11,926 bases of DNA from JBBQWS01 sp038210415 (GCA_038210415.1 JBBQWS010000080.1:1-11926), one strand, 5' to 3'. Counted from the first letter of the stretch, positions 1-6,564 are shown. Translations and numbers: made by a program. Notes: generated from the letters alone by a model not told the origin.

Positions 1-674
1 GCACGCTAACGCCCTGGCACCAGATCGACCTGCGCGAACGCTGGTTGGCGTATACGCGGGTCTACGATGCGGTTCGCGCGGCCGAGCTGGCCGACCAGCT
101 GCTCGCCGCCGAGGACGAGGCCTGGGTGACCACCCGTGACCACCATCGTTCGGGCCGGCTCGCGGAGGTCTTCGACGTCGCGGGCATCGACACCGGAGCC
201 GAACGGCACCGGCAGGCGCTCGCGGCGTACGAGGAGGGCTGGGACCCCCACACGTATGCCGACCCCGAGGCGCGGCCGCTGTTTCTCGAGCTGAGGGCTC
301 GGGGCCTGCGCATCGGCGTCCTGTCGAACACGATGTGGGCCCGCGAGCACCACGAGCGGATCTTCGCCAGGGACGGCCTGCTCGAGCTGATCGACGGCGC
401 GGTCTACTCCAGCGAGATCCCGACAACCAAGCCGCACGGGGACGCGTTCGGGACGGCGCTGCGAGCCGTGGGGGTCGCGGACCCGAGGAGCGCCGTCTTC
501 GTCGGGGACCGACTGTTCGAGGACATCTACGGCGCGCAGGCGGCGGGGATGCGGGCGGTCCACATCCCGCACAGCGACATCCCGGACCACCAGCGTGGGC
601 ACACCGCCGGCGAACCCGACGCAGTGATCCATTCGCTCTCCGAGCTGGTGGCGCAGCTGGACCTCTGGAGCTAG
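1..674 (+). CDS. HAD-family hydrolase, 5' end cut off by the window
   Basis: The reading frame is open from the left edge (first full codon at 3), so the true start and motif I (the DxD nucleophile) lie outside the window. The visible part shows the other three haloacid dehalogenase-type motifs. Motif II is LSNT, with its serine at 324-326. Motif III is the lysine of TTKPHG at 429-431. Motif IV is GDRLFED, with aspartates at 507-509 and 522-524. The family is mostly Mg2+-dependent phosphatases and dehalogenases acting by an aspartyl intermediate; this member looks like a small soluble cytoplasmic phosphatase-type protein, substrate unknown. The TTG at 45 could start an ORF, but the residues before it (TPWHQIDLRERW) read as normal protein, so I treat the gene as partial. 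It ends in TAG 12 bases before the stop of the convergent DUF4439 gene. Confidence 0.85.
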   Translation, partial: TLTPWHQIDLRERWLAYTRVYDAVRAAELADQLLAAEDEAWVTTRDHHRSGRLAEVFDVAGIDTGAERHRQALAAYEEGWDPHTYADPEARPLFLELRARGLRIGVLSNTMWAREHHERIFARDGLLELIDGAVYSSEIPTTKPHGDAFGTALRAVGVADPRSAVFVGDRLFEDIYGAQAAGMRAVHIPHSDIPDHQRGHTAGEPDAVIHSLSELVAQLDLWS

Positions 675-686
675 TCGGCTCCGGAG
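663..686. terminator. Hairpin between convergent genes
   Basis: On the + strand, CTCTGGAGC (663-671) pairs with GCTCCGGAG (678-686), giving 9 pairs including one U-G wobble and a 6-base loop that contains the HAD stop codon. It sits exactly between two convergent genes, so it could end transcription of the HAD gene and, less well (one mismatch), of the leftward pair. No T-tract follows, which is common for actinobacterial intrinsic terminators but weakens the call. Confidence 0.45.
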
Positions 687-1109
687 TCAACCCGCCCGCT
701 CGGTCAGCCCGGGGAACGCCGCCGGCGAGCCGGACCAGCCCGCGGCGCGCACGGCCGCGTCGGTGAGCCAGGCCGCCGGGACCGTGCGTTCGGTGCCCTG
801 GCTCGCGGCGACGAGGTCGGCGAACGCCGCGGCAACCGCGAGCTCGATCCGGGCGGCCAGGCCCGCCGCCTGAGCCGTCGTCACGACCGGACCGCCGAGG
901 TCGTAGGCCGGTTGCGCGACCACCGGTTCGCCGCCGGCGGCGCTGACCAGGCCGCGGAGTGTGGTGCGGCGGACCCGGTGCGTGTCGAACCCCGAGCGGG
1001 CCCGGGCGGCCTGCGCGGTGCCCTCGAGCCGACCGCCGACCACCCCGTAGCCGTAGACGGCGGCGTGCTCGCCGGCCAGCGCAGCCTGCAGGGCGTCAAC
1101 CAGGCTCAT
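687..1109 (-). CDS. DUF4439 ferritin-like domain protein
   Basis: This 140-residue protein of unknown function matches what I know of the DUF4439/ferritin-like family. It opens with an amphipathic helix carrying GEHAAVYGYG (about 13-22), then a basic helix around THRVRR (43-48), a PAYDLGGPV segment (67-75) and a last long Ala-rich helix (about 78-103). There is no signal peptide or membrane segment, so it should be cytoplasmic. The classical ferritin di-iron pattern of two ExxH motifs is not visible; only E14, H15, H44 and E89 stand out, so metal binding is doubtful. Its ATG overlaps the TGA of the upstream lipoprotein gene (ATGA at 1106-1109), indicating translational coupling. Similar pairs lie divergent to the rimP-nusA operon in other actinobacteria, including (recalled, not checked) M. 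tuberculosis Rv2843/Rv2844. Confidence 0.8.
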   Translation of the reverse strand: MSLVDALQAALAGEHAAVYGYGVVGGRLEGTAQAARARSGFDTHRVRRTTLRGLVSAAGGEPVVAQPAYDLGGPVVTTAQAAGLAARIELAVAAAFADLVAASQGTERTVPAAWLTDAAVRAAGWSGSPAAFPGLTERAG

Positions 1110-1606
1110 CGCGACACCGCCCGCAGGGTCGCCGCGAACGCGGCATCGGAGGCAGCCACAGAGGCGAGCAGCCGAGCAAGCGAGCCGGACACCCCTGGCA
1201 GGGCCGCGAGGTGACCTCCGCTCGCCGCGGTCTGGGCGGCAGCCAGCCTGGGCGCTGTCGTGGGAGGCGACGAAGCAGATGGTGTCGCACCGGTCGAGGG
1301 GGACAGGCCCTCGAGCAAAGCCGCGGCGTGAGCCTGGTGGGCGGACGCAGCAAGAGCCAGAACTGGCCCTGCCGTGGTCGTCCGCAGTGCTACGGCCGTG
1401 GCGCCGGCTGAGTCGGCGAGCGTCTGTTCCGTGCGGGCGGCGGCGCGCCTGGCGTTTTCGTCGACGTCAGGGGACGGTGTGCCGGACGGATGCGGACCTG
1501 GTGCCGGAGTGCCGCCAGTGCATGCGCTCAGCAGACCGGACCCGCCCACGACGAGCGCCCCACCGGCGGCGCGCAGCACGGTGCGGCGGGAGGCGGTAGC
1601 AGACAT
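1106..1606 (-). CDS. Tat-exported lipoprotein, small Ala-rich
   Basis: I chose the ATG at 1606 because it places a textbook signal at the N-terminus. There is a twin-arginine motif SRRTVL (residues 6-11), a hydrophobic stretch (13-26) and a lipobox LSAC with the lipidated cysteine at residue 29. The longer frame upstream has no plausible signal. The product is 166 residues, leaving about 137 outside the membrane: a Pro/Ser/Gly linker (31-47), an Ala-rich helical part with an AHQAHAAAL run (89-97), a Thr/Pro/Ser linker (about 102-119) and a final Ala-rich helical segment. No enzyme motif is visible and the function is unknown. It should be folded in the cytoplasm, exported by Tat and anchored on the outer face of the membrane. 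It heads the two-gene unit with the DUF4439 gene, with a 4-base overlap, and diverges from rimP. The ribosome binding site is weak (GGAC a few bases upstream). Confidence 0.78.
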   Translation of the reverse strand: MSATASRRTVLRAAGGALVVGGSGLLSACTGGTPAPGPHPSGTPSPDVDENARRAAARTEQTLADSAGATAVALRTTTAGPVLALAASAHQAHAAALLEGLSPSTGATPSASSPPTTAPRLAAAQTAASGGHLAALPGVSGSLARLLASVAASDAAFAATLRAVSR

Positions 1607-1626
1607 CGGTCCAGCATCCCACGGCT

Positions 1627-1648
1627 GCCGCAGCTGCCTGGCTGCGGC
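1627..1648. promoter_or_regulatory. Perfect dyad in the divergent spacer, operator-like
   Basis: GCCGCAGC (1627-1634) and GCTGCGGC (1641-1648) are perfect inverted copies separated by six bases (TGCCTG). The dyad abuts the TAGGCT -10-like box at 1649 and would cover the -35/spacer region of a rightward promoter. It could be a repressor or activator site, or a hairpin in the leader of the leftward lipoprotein transcript. The symmetry is seen directly; the role is inferred. Confidence 0.4.
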
Positions 1649-1654
1649 TAGGCT
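1649..1654 (+). promoter_or_regulatory. Candidate -10 box for the rimP-nusA operon
   Basis: TAGGCT fits the actinobacterial housekeeping -10 pattern (TANNNT, often TAGGNT) and lies 81 bases before the rimP ATG in the spacer between divergent genes, where the operon promoter is expected. No good TTGACA-like -35 lies 16-18 bases upstream; that region is occupied by the dyad at 1627-1648. Transcription would start near 1660. Confidence 0.4.
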
Positions 1655-1691
1655 GGGCAGGTACGCGGAACGACAGGTCGCAGGAACGCCG

Positions 1692-1708
1692 GGACGGTTC
1701 GACCGTCC
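1692..1708 (+). promoter_or_regulatory. Hairpin in the rimP-nusA leader
   Basis: GGACGGT (1692-1698), loop TCG, ACCGTCC (1702-1708) form a perfect 7-bp stem. It would lie in the untranslated leader, 15 bases before the AGGGG ribosome binding site (1724-1728) of rimP. It could be a protein operator, a pause or attenuation element, or a stabilising 5' structure; nothing in the sequence decides between these. Confidence 0.4.
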
Positions 1709-1735
1709 GGGCCACAACCGAACAGGGGCGATCCG

Positions 1736-2230
1736 ATGGCAGGGGCGAACCCCGAGCGCGTACGCACGCTTCTGACTCCCGCACTGGCGGCACTGGGTCT
1801 CGACCTGGACGGGATCGCCCTCACCACCGCCGGACGACGACGCCTGCTCCGGATCTTCGTCGACGCCGACGGCGGCGTCAGCCTCGACCAGATCGCGCAG
1901 GCCAGCCACACCGTCTCCGAGACGCTCGACGCGAGCGACCTGATGGGCGAGCAGCCGTACGTCCTCGAGGTCTCGTCGCCCGGCGTCGACCGCCCGCTCA
2001 CCGAACCCCGGCACTGGCGCCGTGCCACGTCCCGCCTGGTCAAGGTCAACTTGGCCGACGGAAGCGAGATCGTGGGCCGGGTGCTGACCGTCGACGAGAC
2101 GGGTGTGGTCCTCGACGTGCTGGGTGCGGACCGGCGGGTGCCGTACGCGGAGGTGACCCGGGCGCGGGTCGAGGTCGAGTTCGGGCACGGAGCAGCGCGC
2201 AGCGACGACGTCGAGGACGAGGACGCATAG
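1736..2230 (+). CDS. rimP: Ribosome maturation factor RimP
   Basis: RimP helps assemble the 30S subunit, acting early on the central pseudoknot and 3' domain of 16S rRNA. The 164-residue product has the two expected domains. An N-terminal alpha/beta domain (about 1-90) contains the RimP signature VLEVSSPGVDRPL (76-88). A C-terminal SH3-like domain (about 92-150) follows, with the typical ADGSEIVGRV strand pair. The tail is acidic (VEDEDA). ATG at 1736 is preceded by AGGGG at a 7-base spacing and gives the normal family length; it is the only ATG start among the rightward operon genes. The TAG stop shares its last base with the nusA GTG (TAGTG at 2228-2232), and the GAGGACGAGGAC that codes the acidic tail doubles as the nusA ribosome binding site. 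Confidence 0.95.
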   Translation: MAGANPERVRTLLTPALAALGLDLDGIALTTAGRRRLLRIFVDADGGVSLDQIAQASHTVSETLDASDLMGEQPYVLEVSSPGVDRPLTEPRHWRRATSRLVKVNLADGSEIVGRVLTVDETGVVLDVLGADRRVPYAEVTRARVEVEFGHGAARSDDVEDEDA

Positions 2231-3264
2231 TGGACATCGACATGGCCGCCCTGCGCGGACTGGTCCGAGAGAAGGACATCTCCTTCGAGCAGCTGGTGAC
2301 CGCGATCGAGGGCGCCTTGCTGAGCGCCTACCACCACACCGAGGGGGCTATGCCCAAGGCCCGGGTCACGCTGGACCGCGGCACCGGACACGTCACCGTG
2401 TGGGCTGCCGAGACCGACGACTCGGGGGCGGTGACGAGCGAGTACGACGACACCCCGACCGGTTTCGGGCGCGTCGCGGCCTCCACCGCCAAGCAGGTGA
2501 TCATGCAGCGGCTGCGTGAGGCCGAGGACGAGGTCACCTTCGGTGAGTTCGCCGGCCGCGAGGGCGACGTGGTCTCCGGTGTGATCCAGCAGGGCAGCAA
2601 CCCCCGCGACGTCCTCGTGGACCTGGGCAAGATCGAAGGCGTGCTCCCACCACAGGAGCAGGTCCCCGGCGAGACGTACGAGCACGGCGCCCGGATCAAG
2701 TGTTTCGTGGTCGCTGTTCGGCGCGGTCCGCGCGGCCCGCAGGTGACGCTGTCGCGCACCCACCCGACGCTCGTGCGCAAGTTGTTCGCCCTGGAGGTCC
2801 CCGAGATCGCCGACGGGACCGTCGAGATCTGCGCGATCGCCCGCGAGGCCGGCCACCGCACCAAGATCGCAGTGCGGTCGACACGGGCCGGAGTCAGCGC
2901 CAAAGGGGCGTGCATCGGCCCGATGGGCGCCCGCGTGCGTCAGGTCATGGTCGAGCTGCACGGCGAGAAGATCGACATCGTCGACTTCTCGGACGACCCG
3001 GCCGAGCTCGTCGCGCAGGCGCTTTCTCCAGCCCGCGTGCAGAGCGTGCAGATCGTCGACCTCGCCGCCCGGTCGGCCCGGGTGATCGTCCCCGACTACC
3101 AGCTGTCGTTGGCCATCGGCCGAGAGGGCCAGAACGCCCGGCTGGCGGCGAGGCTCACCGGGTGGCGGATCGACATCCGGTCCGACACCGACGAGGTGCC
3201 CGCCGAGGTTCCGGCGGACGCATCGGGGGAGCCGACGACCACCGACCCCGCGACGGGGCGCTAG
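2230..3264 (+). CDS. nusA: Transcription termination/antitermination factor NusA
   Basis: NusA binds RNA polymerase near the RNA exit channel and controls pausing, intrinsic termination and rRNA antitermination. The 344-residue protein has, in order, an N-terminal polymerase-binding domain (1 to about 105, with the actinobacterial opening MDIDMAAL and LLSAYHHTEGA at 30-40), an S1 domain (about 108-176, GDVVSGVIQ), KH1 with GPMG at 230-233 and KH2 with GREG at 297-300, ending in ARLTGWRIDIRSD. There are no C-terminal acidic repeats of the E. coli type; the protein stops after a short tail, as in other actinobacteria. GTG at 2230 is preferred over the ATG at 2242 because the first four residues match the family start. 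It follows rimP with a one-base overlap and precedes ylxR by seven bases. Confidence 0.97.
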   Translation: MDIDMAALRGLVREKDISFEQLVTAIEGALLSAYHHTEGAMPKARVTLDRGTGHVTVWAAETDDSGAVTSEYDDTPTGFGRVAASTAKQVIMQRLREAEDEVTFGEFAGREGDVVSGVIQQGSNPRDVLVDLGKIEGVLPPQEQVPGETYEHGARIKCFVVAVRRGPRGPQVTLSRTHPTLVRKLFALEVPEIADGTVEICAIAREAGHRTKIAVRSTRAGVSAKGACIGPMGARVRQVMVELHGEKIDIVDFSDDPAELVAQALSPARVQSVQIVDLAARSARVIVPDYQLSLAIGREGQNARLAARLTGWRIDIRSDTDEVPAEVPADASGEPTTTDPATGR

Positions 3265-3271
3265 ACTGATC

Positions 3272-3574
3272 GTGGCCGACCAGACCAAACCCCGTTCGTC
3301 CCCGCTGCGCCTGTGCGTGGGCTGTCGGGTCCGGGCTGAGCGGTCCAAGCTCCTCCGCGTGGTGTCAGTCGACGGATCTCTGGTCCCCGACCCCGCCAAG
3401 CGGTTCCCAGGGCGGGGTGCGCACCTGCACCTCGACCTGGGTTGTCTCGACCTCGCCGAGCGGCGGCGGGCGTTTCCTCGGGCACTGCGCCTGCCGGGAC
3501 GTCCACTCGACATCAGCGCCGTTCGCGAAGCCGTGACGATCGCACTCCAGCAACAGGGTAGGCAGCAGGCGTAA
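3272..3574 (+). CDS. ylxR: YlxR family RNA-binding protein (RnpM)
   Basis: This 100-residue basic protein carries the whole YlxR (DUF448) signature: CVGCR (15-19), LLRVV (27-31), PGRGA (46-50), cysteine 58 in LGC, and RRAFPRALR (65-73). The family is encoded next to nusA in many Gram-positive bacteria. Work in Bacillus subtilis renamed it RnpM, a modulator that binds RNase P RNA; whether that holds in this organism is inference. The product should be cytoplasmic. The GTG at 3272 lies 7 bases after the nusA stop, with GGGGCG (3255-3260, inside nusA) as a rather distant ribosome binding site. The C-terminal ten residues are Gln-rich. Unlike most neighbours, it is not closely spaced to the next gene: 127 bases separate it from infB. 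Confidence 0.92.
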   Translation: MADQTKPRSSPLRLCVGCRVRAERSKLLRVVSVDGSLVPDPAKRFPGRGAHLHLDLGCLDLAERRRAFPRALRLPGRPLDISAVREAVTIALQQQGRQQA

Positions 3575-3612
3575 GCAACAGCCGTCCAGTCGGAAGCAGG
3601 TCGAGAAGCACG

Positions 3613-3655
3613 ATGACCGAGCAATGAGCGCTCACCGATGAGTATGTCCACTTAA
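3613..3655 (+). other. Chain of three mini-ORFs in the ylxR-infB gap
   Basis: Within the 127-base gap, three tiny ATG frames are linked by two ATGA overlaps. ATG ACC GAG CAA TGA is at 3613-3627, ATG AGC GCT CAC CGA TGA at 3624-3641, and ATG AGT ATG TCC ACT TAA at 3638-3655. They would encode MTEQ, MSAHR and MSMST. A weak purine run (GAGAAG, 3603-3608) precedes the first. The chain ends 46 bases before infB. It also contains the perfect palindrome TGAGCGCTCA (3625-3634). The coding pattern is visible, but translation is unproven and chance is a real alternative. Confidence 0.25.
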
Positions 3656-3691
3656 CGACGGTTCGTGCCCGACTGGGCCCGGACCAAACAC

Positions 3692-3697
3692 GAGGAG
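3692..3697 (+). promoter_or_regulatory. Ribosome binding site of infB
   Basis: GAGGAG sits 4 bases before the GTG at 3702. It fixes the IF2 start at the residues MAKVRVYELAKEL, which match the family N-terminus. A short GCCC-GACT-GGGC hairpin (3667-3678) lies just upstream. Confidence 0.8.
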
Positions 3698-3701
3698 AGC
3701 A

Positions 3702-6530
3702 GTGGCCAAGGTCCGGGTCTATGAGCTTGCAAAAGAGCTCGGTTTGGAGAGCAAGGCCCTGATGGCCGAGCTCGGCAGTCTGGGAGAGTTCGTCCGGTCA
3801 GCGTCGTCGACCATCGAACCCCCGGTCGTACGTAGGCTTCGCGAGCTGCACCCGGTTGCTGTCGCACCCGAGGGCGCCGCACCCGCACCGGCGAAGAAGC
3901 CGGCCAAGAAGTCCGCTGCCGTCCCCGCCGACGAGGTCTCCGCTGACCTGATCGACGCCGTCGCACCCGACACGATCGCTCCCGCAGCCCCAGCCGTCCG
4001 GGCAGCCCCCGCAGTTCCAGCAGTGGTTGAGCCGGTCGCTGCCGTTGCGTCGTCGACGGACGTCGTCGACGCCCCGCGTCCGGCGCCCGCCCCGGTGCCG
4101 CCGCGTCCGGCCGGCCCGCGCCCGGGCAACAACCCCTTCTCGTCGGCCAACACCGGCATGGCCCGGCCCGGTGCTCCACGGCCGGCCGCGCCCGGTGCTC
4201 CGGCTGCCCCCGGCGGCTCCTCCGGCACGGTGCCCCCGTCCGCGACCGGCGTCCCCGGGGCTCCCCGTCCCGCGGCCGGTGCACGACCCGGTGGGGTCCC
4301 TGGTGCGCCGCGTCCCGTGGGTCGTCCCAACCCCGGCATGATGCCCGGTCGTCCGGCCCCCGCTGGACGTCCGAGCGGTCCCGGCGGTCCCGGCGGCGCG
4401 GGTCGTCCGAGCGGTCCCGGCGGTCCCGGCGGTGCCGGCACGGCGCGCCCCGGTGGCACGGGCGCTGGCCGTCCCGGTGGTGGTGGCGGCGGCTTCGCCG
4501 GCCGTCCCGGTGGCGGTCCCGGCGCCGGTGGTCCTGGTGCCGGCGGTGGCGGCGGTTTCGCCGGCCGTCCCGGTGGCGGCGCGAACCGTGGCCGCGGCGG
4601 CGGAACGGCAGGAGCCTTCGGTCGCCCCGGAGGCAAGCCGACCCGTGGCCGCAAGTCGAAGAAGCAGCGGCGTCAAGAGTTCGACAACATGCAGGCCCCC
4701 TCGATCGGTGGCGTCAACGCGCCGCACGGCAAGGGCGATGTCGTCCGGATGTCGCGAGGCTCGTCGCTCACCGACTTCGCCGAGAAGATCGGTGCCGACC
4801 CCGCGGCGCTCGTCCGCATCCTGTTCACCCTCGGCGAGATGGTCACCGCGACCCAGTCGGTCAACGACGACACCCTCGCCCTGCTCGGTGCCGAGCTGAA
4901 CTTCGACGTCCAGGTCGTCTCGCCCGAGGACGAGGACCGCGAGCTCCTCGACTCCTTCGACATCGAGTTCGGTGGGGACGAGGGCGACGACTCCGACCTG
5001 GTCGTGCGGCCTCCGGTCGTCACGGTCATGGGTCACGTCGACCACGGCAAGACCCGACTGCTCGACGCCATCCGCGACGCCAATGTCGTCAAGAGCGAGG
5101 CCGGCGGCATCACGCAGCACATCGGTGCGTACCAGGTGCTGGCCGACACCAGCAACGGCCAGCGTCGGGTGACCTTCATCGACACGCCGGGTCACGAGGC
5201 CTTCACGGCCATGCGAGCCCGCGGTGCCCAGGTCACCGACATCGCGATCCTCGTGGTCGCGGCAGACGACGGTGTGAAGCCGCAGACCATCGAGGCGCTC
5301 AACCACGCGCAGGCGGCCGGCGTGCCGATCGTCGTGGCGGTCAACAAAGTCGACAAGGAGGGCGCGGACCCGCTGAAGGTCCGAAGCCAGCTCACCGAGT
5401 ACGGCCTGGTGGCCGAGGAGTTCGGCGGCGACACGATGTTCGTCGACGTGTCGGCCAAGCAGGGCCTGGGTCTCGAGGCTCTGCTCGACGCGGTCGTCCT
5501 CACCGCCGACGCCTCACTCGACCTGCGGGCCAACCCGAATCAGTCGGCGCAGGGCGTCGCCATCGAGGCTCACCTCGACCGCGGTCGCGGCCCGGTGGCC
5601 ACTGTCCTCGTGCAGCGCGGGACGCTCCGCCCGGGCGACTCGATCGTCGCCGGTGAGGCGTACGGCCGGGTCCGGGCGATGCTCGACGAGAACGGCGACA
5701 CCGTCGACGCGGCCGGTCCGTCGCGTCCGGTCCGGGTGCTCGGGCTGACTGCGGTGCCTGGCGCCGGCGACAACTTCCTGGTTGTCTCCGAGGACCGCGT
5801 GGCCCGCCAGATCGCGCAGTCGCGCCAGGCCCGTGAGCGTAACGCCGCGCTCTCCCAGGCCAGAGGCCGCCGCACGCTCGAGGATCTGTTCAAGTCGCTG
5901 GAGAAGGGCGAGTCGTCGCAGCTCAACCTGATCCTCAAGGGCGACGTGTCCGGTTCCGTCGAGGCTCTCGAGGACGCTCTGCTCAAGATCGACGTCGGCG
6001 ACGAGGTCGACCTGCGGGTCATCGACCGTGGTGTCGGCGCCATCACCCAGAACGACGTGAACCTCGCGGTGGCGTCCGACGCGGTGATCATCGGCTTCAA
6101 CGTCCGGCCGGCCGAACGGGTCAGCGAGCTCATCGACCGCGAAGGCGTCGACGTCCGCTACTACTCGATCATCTACCAGGCGATCGACGACGTCGAAGCC
6201 GCACTGAAGGGCATGCTCAAGCCCGAGTACGAAGAGGTCCAGCTCGGTACGGCGGAGATCCGCGAGGTCTTCCGGTCGTCCAAGTTCGGCAACATCGCCG
6301 GGTCGCTGGTGCGGTCGGGCACGATCGTCCGCAACTCCAAGGCGCGGTTGCTGCGTGACGGCGCCGTGGTCGCGGAGAACCTCACCATCGAGTCGCTCAA
6401 GCGGTTCAAGGACGATGCCACCGAGGTCCGCGAGGGCTTCGAGTGCGGTATCGGCCTCGGCTCGTTCAACGACATCAAGCCTGACGACGTGGTCGAGACG
6501 TACGAGTTGCGCGAGAAGAAGCGCGCCTGA
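3702..6530 (+). CDS. infB: Translation initiation factor IF2
   Basis: IF2 is the GTPase that brings fMet-tRNA to the 30S subunit and promotes 50S joining. The 942-residue product starts with an IF2 N domain (1 to about 50). A long disordered region follows (about 52-316), first Ala/Pro-rich with KKPAKK (65-70), then Gly/Pro/Arg-rich with internal repeats. A basic RKSKKQRRQEF segment (from 317) and a second IF2 N-type domain (about 350-410) come next. The G domain has G1 GHVDHGKT (444-451), the GGITQHIGAYQV switch, G3 DTPGHE (494-499), G4 NKVD (548-551) and G5 SAK (584-586). Domains II and III and the C-terminal fMet-tRNA-binding domain (with ECGIGL from 914) complete it. All catalytic motifs are intact. 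The length is typical of actinobacteria and the extra size is all in the disordered region. Confidence 0.98.
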   Translation: MAKVRVYELAKELGLESKALMAELGSLGEFVRSASSTIEPPVVRRLRELHPVAVAPEGAAPAPAKKPAKKSAAVPADEVSADLIDAVAPDTIAPAAPAVRAAPAVPAVVEPVAAVASSTDVVDAPRPAPAPVPPRPAGPRPGNNPFSSANTGMARPGAPRPAAPGAPAAPGGSSGTVPPSATGVPGAPRPAAGARPGGVPGAPRPVGRPNPGMMPGRPAPAGRPSGPGGPGGAGRPSGPGGPGGAGTARPGGTGAGRPGGGGGGFAGRPGGGPGAGGPGAGGGGGFAGRPGGGANRGRGGGTAGAFGRPGGKPTRGRKSKKQRRQEFDNMQAPSIGGVNAPHGKGDVVRMSRGSSLTDFAEKIGADPAALVRILFTLGEMVTATQSVNDDTLALLGAELNFDVQVVSPEDEDRELLDSFDIEFGGDEGDDSDLVVRPPVVTVMGHVDHGKTRLLDAIRDANVVKSEAGGITQHIGAYQVLADTSNGQRRVTFIDTPGHEAFTAMRARGAQVTDIAILVVAADDGVKPQTIEALNHAQAAGVPIVVAVNKVDKEGADPLKVRSQLTEYGLVAEEFGGDTMFVDVSAKQGLGLEALLDAVVLTADASLDLRANPNQSAQGVAIEAHLDRGRGPVATVLVQRGTLRPGDSIVAGEAYGRVRAMLDENGDTVDAAGPSRPVRVLGLTAVPGAGDNFLVVSEDRVARQIAQSRQARERNAALSQARGRRTLEDLFKSLEKGESSQLNLILKGDVSGSVEALEDALLKIDVGDEVDLRVIDRGVGAITQNDVNLAVASDAVIIGFNVRPAERVSELIDREGVDVRYYSIIYQAIDDVEAALKGMLKPEYEEVQLGTAEIREVFRSSKFGNIAGSLVRSGTIVRNSKARLLRDGAVVAENLTIESLKRFKDDATEVREGFECGIGLGSFNDIKPDDVVETYELREKKRA
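4365..4436 (+). repeat. 36-bp tandem repeat in infB
   Basis: Two adjacent 36-base units (4365-4400 and 4401-4436), differing at only a few bases, encode GRPSGPGGPGGA twice (residues 222-245 of IF2). The unit is a multiple of three, so copy-number change would keep the frame. It lies in the disordered Gly/Pro region. Confidence 0.85.
4482..4579 (+). repeat. 35-bp direct repeat with 63-bp period in infB
   Basis: Positions 4482-4516 and 4545-4579 are identical except for one C/T difference. Each encodes GGGGFAGRPGG, with a 21-residue period starting at residues 261 and 282 of IF2. The repeats are nearly identical at the DNA level, which suggests recent duplication within the flexible Gly-rich linker. 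Confidence 0.8.
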
Positions 6531-6550
6531 CCGCCGATCCCGACCACCCG

Positions 6551-6556
6551 AGGAGG
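6551..6556 (+). promoter_or_regulatory. Ribosome binding site that sets the ylxP start
   Basis: AGGAGG lies 8 bases before the GTG at 6565. The frame is open much further upstream inside infB, so this site, with the conserved MYVGTL start, decides where the gene begins. Confidence 0.8.
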
Positions 6557-6564
6557 GCGGAGCG

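Noticed and set aside
1655..1735. Possible tRNA upstream of rimP, since GGTTCGACC resembles a T-arm and E. coli has metY there
   Set aside because: The T-loop has the wrong size for the surrounding stem, and no acceptor, D-arm or anticodon arm can be paired.
912..1775. Plus-strand frames across the lipoprotein/DUF4439 region
   Set aside because: They oppose two genes with a clear Tat/lipobox signal and the DUF4439 signature, and their Arg/Pro-rich translations resemble no protein.
3625..3634. Palindrome TGAGCGCTCA as an operator before infB
   Set aside because: A 10-bp palindrome is expected several times by chance in a window this size, and no promoter is visible beside it.
1648..3651. 667-codon minus-strand frame opposite rimP, nusA and ylxR
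   Set aside because: Same shadow effect opposite three well-identified genes; Arg/Ser-rich translation with no recognisable motif.
3600..3660. Promoter for infB in the ylxR-infB gap
   Set aside because: No TANNNT box with an acceptable -35 at proper spacing was found; transcription from upstream is the simpler view.
4365..4579. CRISPR-like or mobile repeat array
   Set aside because: The repeats are in-frame coding repeats inside infB without unique spacers.
3798..5306. 502-codon minus-strand frame opposite infB
   Set aside because: Shadow of the repetitive IF2 linker; its Gly/Thr/Ala/Arg repeats come from the repeated DNA on the coding strand.
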